A stretch of 64,000 nucleotides of DNA from an uncultured Shimia sp. (GTDB lineage Bacteria > Pseudomonadota > Alphaproteobacteria > Rhodobacterales > Rhodobacteraceae): NCBI RefSeq assembly GCF_947498095.1, contig NZ_CANMJE010000005.1:182101-246100 (forward strand), in the 5' to 3' direction. The notes below the pieces were generated by a model. It was given only the letters and a program-made list of their open reading frames with translations. It made no database searches and was not told the origin of the DNA. A program made the translations under genes and the position numbers. Within the stretch, counting starts at the first letter, position 1. Each line of letters opens with the position of its first letter. This document shows, in pieces, positions 44,279-51,799 of this stretch.

Positions 44279-46156
44279 CTAGCCCTTTTCGTGAAAGTAA
44301 TCATAGATCGTTTCTGCCAGCGCGTCCGAAATGCCCTCGGCAGCCTTGAGGTCAGCAAGGTTGGCGCGGCTCACAGCCTTGGCGGACCCAAAGTGTGCCA
44401 GCAAGGCGCGTTTGCGCGTTGCGCCGACGCCGGGTACGTCATCCAGCGGCGTGGCGCCCACAGCCTTGGCGCGTTTTGCCCGGTGCGTGCCAATGGCGAA
44501 CCTGTGCGCTTCATCCCGAAGGCGCTGCACGAAATACAACACAGGATCATTGCGCTGCAGCGCAAAGGGCCGCGCACCTCGTCGGTGAAACTCTTCCTTG
44601 CCGTGGTCCCGGTCCACACCCTTGGCGACGCCGACCATGGCAATGTCTTCCACCCCCATCTCGCGCATGATCTCGGCCACGGCCGACACCTGTCCGGCGC
44701 CGCCATCAATCAGCAAAAGGTCTGGCCAGTGTCCCTGCTCGCGATCCGGGTCTTCTTTCAACAACCGCTTAAAGCGCCGCATCAGCACTTCTTTCATCAT
44801 CCCGAAATCGTCTCCGGGCGTGAGGGTCTCATCCTTGATATTGAACTTGCGGTAGCTGTTTTTCATCAGCCCTTCGGGTCCAGCGACAATCATCGCGCCA
44901 ACCGCATGGGCCCCTTGAATGTGGCTGTTGTCATAGACCTCAATCCGTTCCGGAGGTGCATCCAGATCAAACGCCTCGGCCAGACCTTTCAGCAATTTGG
45001 CCTGTGTTGCCGTCTCGCTCATCTTGCGCGCCAGGCTTTCGCGGGCATTGCGGGTTGCGCCTGCAATCAATTCTGCCTTTTCGCCCCGTTGTGGCACTGT
45101 GATCTCAACCTTGCGGCCCAGCTTCTGGCTCAGTGCTTCCGCCATCAGGTCGGCATTGTCGATCGGGTGCGACAGGATCAACTGACGCGGTGGTTCCTTC
45201 GAGTCATAGAACTGGCCAACAAAGGCCTCTAGAACTTCGGCCTCATCAATCTCGTTGCCGACACGCGGATAATAATCCCGATTGCCCCAGTTCTGGTTGG
45301 CTCGGATAAAGAACACCTGCACACAGGCCTGCCCGTTCTCCAGATGCAGCCCAATCACATCGGCCTCGGCCACGCTGCGCGGGTTGATACCTTGCGTGGT
45401 CTGAACTTGCGTCAGTGCCCGTATCCGATCTCGCAGGGACCCCGCACGCTCAAACTCCATTGCGTCTGACGCCGCCTGCATCTGCTTGGCCAGTGTCTCT
45501 TGAATTTGGGTCGACCGCCCAGACAAGAACCGCTCGGCATCTCCGACACTCTCAGCGTAATCTTCCTTTGAGATCATACCCACACATGGCCCTGAACACC
45601 GCTTGATCTGGTACAACAGACAGGGGCGTGTGCGGCTTTCAAACTGTGCGTCCGAGCAATTGCGCAGCAAGAATACTTTCTGCAATTGGCTGAGTGTCCG
45701 GTTCACAGCACCTGCGCTGGCAAAGGGGCCGTAATAGCTGCCCTTTTCCTTTTTGGCGCCGCGATGTTTCTTGATCTGCGCAAAGTCATGCTCTGCGCTG
45801 ACCAGAATATTGGGAAAGCTTTTGTCGTCACGCAGCAGCACGTTGTACTTCGGCTTGAGCTGCTTGATCAGGTTCTGCTCCAACAGCAGCGCCTCGGTCT
45901 CGGTCTTGGTCGTGAGAAACATCATCGACGCAGTTTCCGAGATCATCCGCGCGATGCGGCCCGAGTGCCCTGCGGGACGTGCGTAGTTTGACACGCGCGC
46001 CCTCAGGTTTCGGGCTTTGCCCACATAGAGAACCCGAGCCTGCCCATCCAGCATTCGGTAAACACCGGGCGATCCGTCCAGTGTCTTGAGATAGCCTTGG
46101 ATACAGGCAAATCCGGTTGGCCCTTCGGGGCTGGGTGTCGGCGTCTCTTCCATCAT
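44279..46156 (-). CDS. uvrC: excinuclease ABC subunit C
   Basis: A 625-residue nucleotide excision repair nuclease. The N-terminal GIY-YIG domain shows GVYRMLDGQARVLYVGKARNLRARVSNY, followed by a UvrB-interaction region, the RNase H-like domain (IEVYDNSHIQGAHAVGAMIV; LLIDGGAGQVSA) and C-terminal tandem helix-hairpin-helix (DVPGVGATRKRALLAHFG). Start taken at the ATG at 46156; the next codon is also ATG. No alphaproteobacterial LexA box (GTTC-N7-GTTC) was seen upstream. Confidence 0.95.
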   Translation of the reverse strand: MMEETPTPSPEGPTGFACIQGYLKTLDGSPGVYRMLDGQARVLYVGKARNLRARVSNYARPAGHSGRIARMISETASMMFLTTKTETEALLLEQNLIKQLKPKYNVLLRDDKSFPNILVSAEHDFAQIKKHRGAKKEKGSYYGPFASAGAVNRTLSQLQKVFLLRNCSDAQFESRTRPCLLYQIKRCSGPCVGMISKEDYAESVGDAERFLSGRSTQIQETLAKQMQAASDAMEFERAGSLRDRIRALTQVQTTQGINPRSVAEADVIGLHLENGQACVQVFFIRANQNWGNRDYYPRVGNEIDEAEVLEAFVGQFYDSKEPPRQLILSHPIDNADLMAEALSQKLGRKVEITVPQRGEKAELIAGATRNARESLARKMSETATQAKLLKGLAEAFDLDAPPERIEVYDNSHIQGAHAVGAMIVAGPEGLMKNSYRKFNIKDETLTPGDDFGMMKEVLMRRFKRLLKEDPDREQGHWPDLLLIDGGAGQVSAVAEIMREMGVEDIAMVGVAKGVDRDHGKEEFHRRGARPFALQRNDPVLYFVQRLRDEAHRFAIGTHRAKRAKAVGATPLDDVPGVGATRKRALLAHFGSAKAVSRANLADLKAAEGISDALAETIYDYFHEKG

Positions 46157-46491
46157 CTTCCGAAATATGATTCTTTGTGCTGCCCTGCAATCTCTCTGCG
46201 CTTCGCGCAAGAGAAAACATGTCCACGATTCCTGTGGATAAGTCTGGAGATATCTTTCCGCCCTTAGGATTTTTTCGTTATTTTTGACCCGCTTCGTCGA
46301 ATTGCCCAAAATTTAGGCAGTTATTTAACTACTTGAAATCATTTCATATTTTAATTGGTTTTGACCAACCGATTGAAATCATTAAGAAAAACGTAACACT
46401 TTTGTAACGCCGCCGTGAAACGTGCAAAACTTGCAATTCACCTACAGCTTTTCCCGCCACAAACTGTCAGCAGGTTTTCTTCAACACGTGG
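46157..46491. other. AT-rich intergenic region with a DnaA box
   Basis: 335 bases without a gene, upstream of uvrC and downstream of the antiporter gene. TGTGGATAA at 46233-46241 is a perfect DnaA-box consensus (TTATCCACA on the other strand). From about 46260 to 46410 the sequence is strikingly AT-rich for this genome. TTGAAATCATT occurs twice (46333-46343 and 46373-46383, exactly 40 bases apart), flanking an imperfect dyad around 46353-46374. It must contain the uvrC promoter. Confidence 0.55.
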
Positions 46492-47442
46492 TTAGAAACT
46501 CAGCACGCAAAGGATGTATGACACATACAAAACTGTCAGTGCGATGCCCCAGACTCGGTTGATATCCCTGCGGAAATAGACGAACGGAACCAACAAGACC
46601 GACGCACCTAACATCACCCAGAGATCGAAATACAAAAACTCAGGATCGACGGGCAGAGGGCCAACAAACGACGCAATACCGATAATGGCCAACAGGTTGA
46701 ACATGTTCGACCCGATGACGTTGCCAATCGCCACGTCCGCCTGACGACGTAGCGCCGCCATCGTGGTTGTGGCCAGCTCTGGCAGCGAGGTGCCCAGCGC
46801 CACCAGAGTCAGGCCGATCACTGACTCACTGACGCCATAGCGCCGCGCCAGAACCTCGGCACTATCGATCAAAAGGTCGGCCCCCAGCGGCAGGCCAATA
46901 AGTCCCAGCACCAGGAAGATCACGATCTTCCACCACGGCATATCGGGATCGGCGCCTTCGGGCTCTTCAACCTCCGCATCACTGCAGCCGTTCTTGCGAT
47001 GCGCCTTAGCGTCCAGAACCGCATGGCTCAGGATGTAGAAGAGGACCGTAAGAAGAATGACGCCGCTGATCCAGTCAAACACGCCGCGGAATGCAAGCGC
47101 GATAAAAATCACCGAAGCTACGATCATCTGCCGGTATGACTTGCGAGTGTCACAGGCCGACGTGTGCAACACGGCAAGGATCGCCGGAAAGCCCAACACC
47201 AACAGGATATTGGCCGTGTTCGACCCGACAACATTACCGATAGCTATACCCGGAACGCCTTTGAGCACAGCCTGAATCGAGATCAACAGTTCAGGGGCCG
47301 AGGTCCCAAAAGCCACAATTGTCAGGCTGACGATCAGGGCGGGAATACCCAATCTTAAGGCCAGATTGACGGCGCCACGCACCAGAGCATCGCCTGCCAA
47401 CAGCAGGATCACCAACCCCAGACCCGCAAACAGCCATTCCAT
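46492..47442 (-). CDS. calcium/sodium antiporter (CaCA, YrbG-like)
   Basis: A 316-residue inner-membrane exchanger with the two inverted alpha repeats: TIVAFGTSAPELLISIQA ... GNVVGSNTANILLVLG and TLVALGTSLPELATTTMAA ... GNVIGSNMFNLLAIIG. The conserved glutamates in SAPEL/SLPEL and asparagines in GSN are the ion-binding residues. It follows a small zinc-ribbon-like gene on the same strand. Confidence 0.92.
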   Translation of the reverse strand: MEWLFAGLGLVILLLAGDALVRGAVNLALRLGIPALIVSLTIVAFGTSAPELLISIQAVLKGVPGIAIGNVVGSNTANILLVLGFPAILAVLHTSACDTRKSYRQMIVASVIFIALAFRGVFDWISGVILLTVLFYILSHAVLDAKAHRKNGCSDAEVEEPEGADPDMPWWKIVIFLVLGLIGLPLGADLLIDSAEVLARRYGVSESVIGLTLVALGTSLPELATTTMAALRRQADVAIGNVIGSNMFNLLAIIGIASFVGPLPVDPEFLYFDLWVMLGASVLLVPFVYFRRDINRVWGIALTVLYVSYILCVLSF

Positions 47443-47445
47443 CTG

Positions 47446-47613
47446 CTATCCCTTCCCTATTTGGCAGGGGCAAGGCCCTTTGCCGATCCGGAAACGGCCG
47501 CATTTCTTACACTTAGCCGATTGCAGGCGCTTTTTTCCCGGGTAGGTCAGTTTGCCGAACATTGCCAGCACAGCCATGGAAGCCAGAAAAAGGGCGACAA
47601 TCTTGAAAATCAC
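47446..47613 (-). CDS. small membrane protein with four-cysteine C terminus
   Basis: About 55 residues: an N-terminal hydrophobic helix (FKIVALFLASMAVLAMFG) and a basic tail with CKKCGRFRIGKGPCPC, a probable zinc-ribbon knuckle pair. The GTG at 47613, one base after the S49 peptidase stop, is the likely start. Similar short proteins occur in other roseobacters (from memory). Function unknown. Confidence 0.6.
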   Translation of the reverse strand: MIFKIVALFLASMAVLAMFGKLTYPGKKRLQSAKCKKCGRFRIGKGPCPCQIGKG

Positions 47614-47614
47614 G

Positions 47615-48412
47615 TCACAGGCCAAAACGTGCAAACTGTGCACGCTCCTCTACTGCGCTCAGCGCATCATCGGCCATGGCAGCGCCAAAGCGTTGCCAGA
47701 TCGGACGGCGGGCATCGAAGCGGCGGAGTTTTACGTCCTCGCCAAAACGCTCTTTCAACACCGGCACCAGATGTCCGATGCCATCAATAAGCCCGCGATC
47801 AATCGCCTTTTCACCCACCCAGATATCGCCGGTGAACAGATCAACGCTGTCGTCCAGCTTGGCGCCACGGCGCTCTTTGACATGGGCAATGAAATTCTCG
47901 TGGGTCTGTTCCAACAAAGCGTTGAGCCGCTTGATGTCTTCGGGTTTTTCCGGGCGAAACGGATCCAGCATGGATTTCGATTTACCAGCCGTATGAACCC
48001 GACGCTCAACTCCGTGCTTAGACAACAACTCATGCGCGCCAAAACCGGCATAGATTACACCGATTGAACCCACGATCGAATTGCGGTCAGCGAAAATCTC
48101 ATCCGCAGCCGTTGCCAGCCAATAGCCGCCCGAAGCGGCCACATCTTCGACAAAGGCAATGACGGGTATGTCTTTCTCTTCGGCCAGACGTCGGATGCGT
48201 GCCCCGATCAACGACGATTGCACCGGGCTGCCTCCGGGCGAGTTGATCTGCAGGGCAACGGCGGCGGGCTTGCCTTTGGCAAATGCCTTTTCAATCAGCG
48301 GCGCCAACGTTTGATCGTTCAGCGCCCCACGGCCACTGGCTCCGATGGCCCCTGACAGGCGCAATACGGCCACAGAGGGCGCGGATTTCATAAAGGGGAT
48401 CCATCGTTTCAT
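47615..48412 (-). CDS. S49-family (SppA-like) serine peptidase
   Basis: A 265-residue ClpP-fold peptidase of the short SppA/SohB type: INSPGGSPVQSSLI, the nucleophile in EDVAASGGYWLATAADEI, and the candidate general-base lysine in AGKSKSMLDPFRPE. Signal-peptide degradation is the usual role, but this form lacks a clear membrane anchor. The ATG at 48412 gives a compact protein. Confidence 0.88.
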   Translation of the reverse strand: MKRWIPFMKSAPSVAVLRLSGAIGASGRGALNDQTLAPLIEKAFAKGKPAAVALQINSPGGSPVQSSLIGARIRRLAEEKDIPVIAFVEDVAASGGYWLATAADEIFADRNSIVGSIGVIYAGFGAHELLSKHGVERRVHTAGKSKSMLDPFRPEKPEDIKRLNALLEQTHENFIAHVKERRGAKLDDSVDLFTGDIWVGEKAIDRGLIDGIGHLVPVLKERFGEDVKLRRFDARRPIWQRFGAAMADDALSAVEERAQFARFGL

Positions 48413-48463
48413 GCAGTGCCATTTAAAAGCGTGGAGGGGGACAGACAAGGTTAGAGCCGCAGG

Positions 48464-48509
48464 AAAGATGCGGCGTGGCAGAAATACCCAGCGTCGCCGC
48501 ATCTTTTTT
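48464..48509. terminator. long hairpin between the ABC permease and peptidase genes
   Basis: AAAGATGCGGCG and CGCCGCATCTTT form a perfect 12-base stem around a 19-base loop. A six-base T run follows on the plus strand, but only three T bases follow on the minus strand, which carries both flanking genes. It lies just after the permease stop, so I read it as its terminator with reservation. Confidence 0.6.
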
Positions 48510-48517
48510 AGAGCGAT

Positions 48518-49279
48518 CTAGCTGCGAATGCGCCACCCCGTGCGGAAAATCCACCAAATCGCCGCCAGACATAGCCCGGTAAACCCGGCAATTGCCAAAA
48601 GGCTCATGCCAATCGGCACATCCGCCAATCCAAAGAATGCCCAGCGGAACCCCGAGATCAGATAGACCACCGGGTTGAACAGGGTGATCGTCTGCCAGAT
48701 CGGCGGCAGCATCGAGATCGAATAAAACGACCCGCCAAGGAAAATCAGTGGCGTGATGATCAGCAGTGGCACCAGTTGCAACTGTTCAAAATTGCCAGCC
48801 CAGATCCCGATAATGAACCCCATGAGGGCAAAGCTGATACAGGTCAGCACCAGAAAGGCGACCATGGCCAGCGGGTGCTGGATTTGCAGATCGACGAACA
48901 GCGACGCGGTCAACAGGATCACCACCCCGATGAACAACGCCTTGGTCGCCGCCGCGCCGACATAGCCGACAACAATTTCCAGAAAGCTCAACGGTGCGGA
49001 CAACAGCTCATAGGTCGTGCCGAGGAACTTTGGAAAATAGATGCCAAAGGAGGCATTTGAAATCGCCTGCGTGATGACCGAGAGCATCACCAATCCCGGC
49101 ACAATGAAGGCGCCGTAGCTGACGCCTTCGACCTCTTGGATGCGGCTGCCGATGGCGGCACCAAATACAACAAAATACAGCGAGGTCGAGATGACCGGCG
49201 AGATGAAGCTCTGCGCGAGAGTGCGGAAAAATCGATGCATTTCCGTGACATAGATAGCGCTGATTGCGGCCCAGTTCAT
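48518..49279 (-). CDS. ABC-2 type exporter permease
   Basis: A 253-residue membrane protein of the ABC-2 family (YadH/NodJ-like) with six hydrophobic segments and the conserved block [19 protein letters not shown] and ...[18 protein letters not shown]. It forms a transporter with the ATPase whose gene overlaps its start by four bases. The substrate is unknown. Confidence 0.9.
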   Translation of the reverse strand: MNWAAISAIYVTEMHRFFRTLAQSFISPVISTSLYFVVFGAAIGSRIQEVEGVSYGAFIVPGLVMLSVITQAISNASFGIYFPKFLGTTYELLSAPLSFLEIVVGYVGAAATKALFIGVVILLTASLFVDLQIQHPLAMVAFLVLTCISFALMGFIIGIWAGNFEQLQLVPLLIITPLIFLGGSFYSISMLPPIWQTITLFNPVVYLISGFRWAFFGLADVPIGMSLLAIAGFTGLCLAAIWWIFRTGWRIRS

Positions 49280-50205
49280 GCGGCATCCTCCTGAACCAGT
49301 GACACAAAGATTTCTTCGAGGCTGCTTTCCTCGGTGCGAATATCGCGCAGCACCAGACCGGCAGCCGAGATGTCTGTCAGCAACTGGGTGATGCCTGTGC
49401 GCTCACCGCGGGTATCATAACAATAGTGCAGGCTCTGCCCGTCTTCGGACAGGTCCAGCTCATGCGCGGCCAGTGTCTCGGGGATCACCGCTACAGCATC
49501 TTGCAGGTCGATCTGCAAGTGCTTCTGTCCAAATCGCGCCATCAAGGCGGTCTTGTCTTCGACCAACAGCAATTCACCCTTGTTGACAACACCAACACGG
49601 TCCGCGATGGCCTCGGCCTCTTCGATATAGTGGGTGGTCAGGATGATCGTCACACCTTGCTTCTTCAGATCTGAAACGATGTCCCACATGTCCTTGCGCA
49701 ACTCGACGTCGACGCCTGCTGTGGGCTCGTCCAGAAACAGGATGCGCGGCTCATGCACCAACGCCTTGGCAATCAGCACCCGGCGCTTCATGCCGCCTGA
49801 CAATTCCATCGAACGCGCGTTGCGCTTGTCCCAGAGCGACAGCTGGCGCAACACCTTTTCGACATAGGCATCATCGCGCGGTTTGCCGAACAGCCCGCGC
49901 GAAAACCGCACCGTGTCGATGACCTTGGTAAAAGGTTCCAGATTGATCTCTTGCGGCACCAGGCCGATCAGGTTGCGGGCTTGCCGATAGTCACGCACCG
50001 CGTCAAAGCCCCCAACTGTAATCGTCCCAGATCCAACATTGGTAATGCCACAAATCGTTGAGATCAGCGTCGTCTTGCCAGCGCCATTCGGCCCCAAAAG
50101 CGCAAGGATCTCGCCCTCATCAATTGACAGCGTAATGCCTTTCAGCGCTTCGAACCCACCTGCGTAAGTTTTCCGCAAATCGCGGATCTCGACTATGGAT
50201 GTCAT
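49276..50205 (-). CDS. ABC-2 type exporter ATP-binding protein
   Basis: A 309-residue ATPase with Walker [11 protein letters not shown] (residues 38-47), signature LSGGMKRRV, Walker [13 protein letters not shown] and the switch histidine in [11 protein letters not shown]. The C-terminal 80 residues form the extra domain seen in YadG/NodI-like exporters. Coupled to the permease gene by an ATGA overlap. Confidence 0.93.
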   Translation of the reverse strand: MTSIVEIRDLRKTYAGGFEALKGITLSIDEGEILALLGPNGAGKTTLISTICGITNVGSGTITVGGFDAVRDYRQARNLIGLVPQEINLEPFTKVIDTVRFSRGLFGKPRDDAYVEKVLRQLSLWDKRNARSMELSGGMKRRVLIAKALVHEPRILFLDEPTAGVDVELRKDMWDIVSDLKKQGVTIILTTHYIEEAEAIADRVGVVNKGELLLVEDKTALMARFGQKHLQIDLQDAVAVIPETLAAHELDLSEDGQSLHYCYDTRGERTGITQLLTDISAAGLVLRDIRTEESSLEEIFVSLVQEDAA

Positions 50206-50294
50206 GGTGTCCCCCTGTTCGCACCTCAGAGTATCATCTGCGGCCCCGGATCAAACCGAATTAGCAAGAGAGGTATGTGTGCGCCAGAGCAGGG

Positions 50295-50831
50295 TCAACC
50301 GCCGGTCAGCTTTTTGATCCAACCCTTTTTCTCATTCGCCTCTGCCGCGTCGTCCTGCGCAGCGCTGTCTTCTCCCTCTGCGCCGTCAGACGGGCCTTCC
50401 AGTGCCTCTTGCAAGTTGGAGAAAAACTGATCGGCCATCTTCTTGGCAAAGCCATCAATCAGACGGCTACCCAGTTGCGCCAGCTTACCGCCGACCTTGG
50501 CGTCAACGTCGTATTCCAGCAGCGTCCCGGCCTCGGTCTCGGTAAGTTTTACGTCTGCCTCGCCCTTAGCAAAGCCCGCAGCCCCGCCTTTGCCTTCGCC
50601 CGACAAGGTCAGGCTTTGGTGTTCCACCAGATCGGAAAGGGATACATGACCTTTGAACGTCGCCTTCACAGGTCCAACCTTTTGCACAACCACCGCGTCA
50701 AAGCCGTCGTCAACCGATCCGGTCAGCTCTTTGGCTCCGGGGACACAGGCCAACAGCGTGTCGGCACTCAATAAGGCGTTCCAGACCTCAGAAACGGGTG
50801 CTGCAATCTCGCGCTGATCGCTCATATGCAT
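50295..50831 (-). CDS. CoxG-like SRPBCC protein
   Basis: A 178-residue protein of the carbon-monoxide-dehydrogenase subunit G family: APVSEVWNALLSADTLLACVPGAKELTGS, then VGPVKATFKGHVSLSDL and a C-terminal acidic tail. No cox structural genes are nearby, so the name reflects family only. ATG at 50831 has AGAGGA upstream; another ATG lies two codons on. It follows the crotonase gene by 53 bases and may belong to the rdhA transcript. Confidence 0.82.
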   Translation of the reverse strand: MHMSDQREIAAPVSEVWNALLSADTLLACVPGAKELTGSVDDGFDAVVVQKVGPVKATFKGHVSLSDLVEHQSLTLSGEGKGGAAGFAKGEADVKLTETEAGTLLEYDVDAKVGGKLAQLGSRLIDGFAKKMADQFFSNLQEALEGPSDGAEGEDSAAQDDAAEANEKKGWIKKLTGG

Positions 50832-50884
50832 GGGATGGTCCTCTCTCCTGTTGCGCTTAACCTAGGGCGGCTATTGCAAATCGT

Positions 50885-51745
50885 CTAGCGATTGGATTTG
50901 GGGATGTCAGTATTGCGCGTCCAATCAAAGGTGCCCTCGTCACGGTCTTGCACGGCTTGCTTCCAGCCCTTTTCTTCGGACCGCGCCTTGAAATTCATGC
51001 CCTCAGGAGAATGCCGCGTGATGCCGTCAAAGATTGTGGCCAGCCTTTGGGTCTCGTTCAGCCCCATCGCTTCGATCGCCTGATTGACGACCATCTTCTG
51101 CATCGCAAGCTGGTTGATCGGCACCGAAGCCATGCGCGCGGCGAGCCCCTCAACCTCATCGTCCAGCTGATCTGCGGGTACGGCTTTCAGCACCAAACCC
51201 ATGTCCGCTGCCTCGCGGCCAGAGACCTTGTCTCCGGTTAAAAGCATGCGCTTGGCCTTTTCCATGCCCAGCCGATAGACCCACATCTGCGTTGTCGGCG
51301 AGCCCCAGACGCGGGCTGGCATGTACCCGATCTGCGCATCCTCAGCCATCACTGTCAGATCCGCACAAAGCGCGATATCGGACCCTCCGGCCACCGCGAA
51401 CCCGTGAACTTTGCACACCACCGGCTTCAATGCGCGAAACAGCGACATGAAATCCTGCGTGTTCTTCCACATGAACTGATAGTCCTTGATCGGGTCCCAT
51501 GGCATGTCTTGCACACCAGGGTTGCCGCCCTCAGCCTCGGCAAAGGCTTTGAGGTCGTAGCCCGCGCAGAACGCCGACCCGGCCCCTGCCAGCACCATCA
51601 CATGCACATCCGTGTCTGCCTCGGCCTCTGCGACCGCGGCAGCGATCTGACCCGGCATTTCCAACGAGATCGCGTTCATAACCTCGGGTCGGTTCAACGT
51701 GATACGGCCAATGCGGCCGTCTTTTTCATATGTCACATGTGACAT
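50885..51745 (-). CDS. crotonase (enoyl-CoA hydratase/isomerase) family protein
   Basis: A 286-residue crotonase-fold protein, oxyanion-hole segments [16 protein letters not shown] (53-68) and [17 protein letters not shown] (114-130). By alignment in my head, the two hydratase glutamates are absent: Asp123 sits at the first and the second falls in GYMPAR (140-145). Ordinary hydratase activity is therefore doubtful; an isomerase, hydrolase or lyase is possible. It has longer N- and C-terminal stretches than the typical 260-residue enzyme. Encoded 54 bases after the NRPS-like gene on the same strand. Confidence 0.82.
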   Translation of the reverse strand: MSHVTYEKDGRIGRITLNRPEVMNAISLEMPGQIAAAVAEAEADTDVHVMVLAGAGSAFCAGYDLKAFAEAEGGNPGVQDMPWDPIKDYQFMWKNTQDFMSLFRALKPVVCKVHGFAVAGGSDIALCADLTVMAEDAQIGYMPARVWGSPTTQMWVYRLGMEKAKRMLLTGDKVSGREAADMGLVLKAVPADQLDDEVEGLAARMASVPINQLAMQKMVVNQAIEAMGLNETQRLATIFDGITRHSPEGMNFKARSEEKGWKQAVQDRDEGTFDWTRNTDIPKSNR

Positions 51746-51799
51746 GGGTTTTCCTCCAATCGAGAGGCAGGCAGCCGGCCCGCTCCCGGTCGCCCCTCA

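Noticed and set aside
44240..45232. Long plus-strand open frame opposite uvrC
   Set aside because: Antisense shadow of uvrC; no recognisable domain or ribosome-binding site.
46157..46491. Chromosomal replication origin
   Set aside because: Only one exact DnaA box, and none of the usual alphaproteobacterial origin neighbours (hemE, parAB, gid, dnaA) is present; kept only as a finding about DnaA binding.
50295..50831. Part of a CO dehydrogenase operon
   Set aside because: No coxL, coxM or coxS gene occurs in the window; the CoxG/SRPBCC fold alone does not support CO oxidation.
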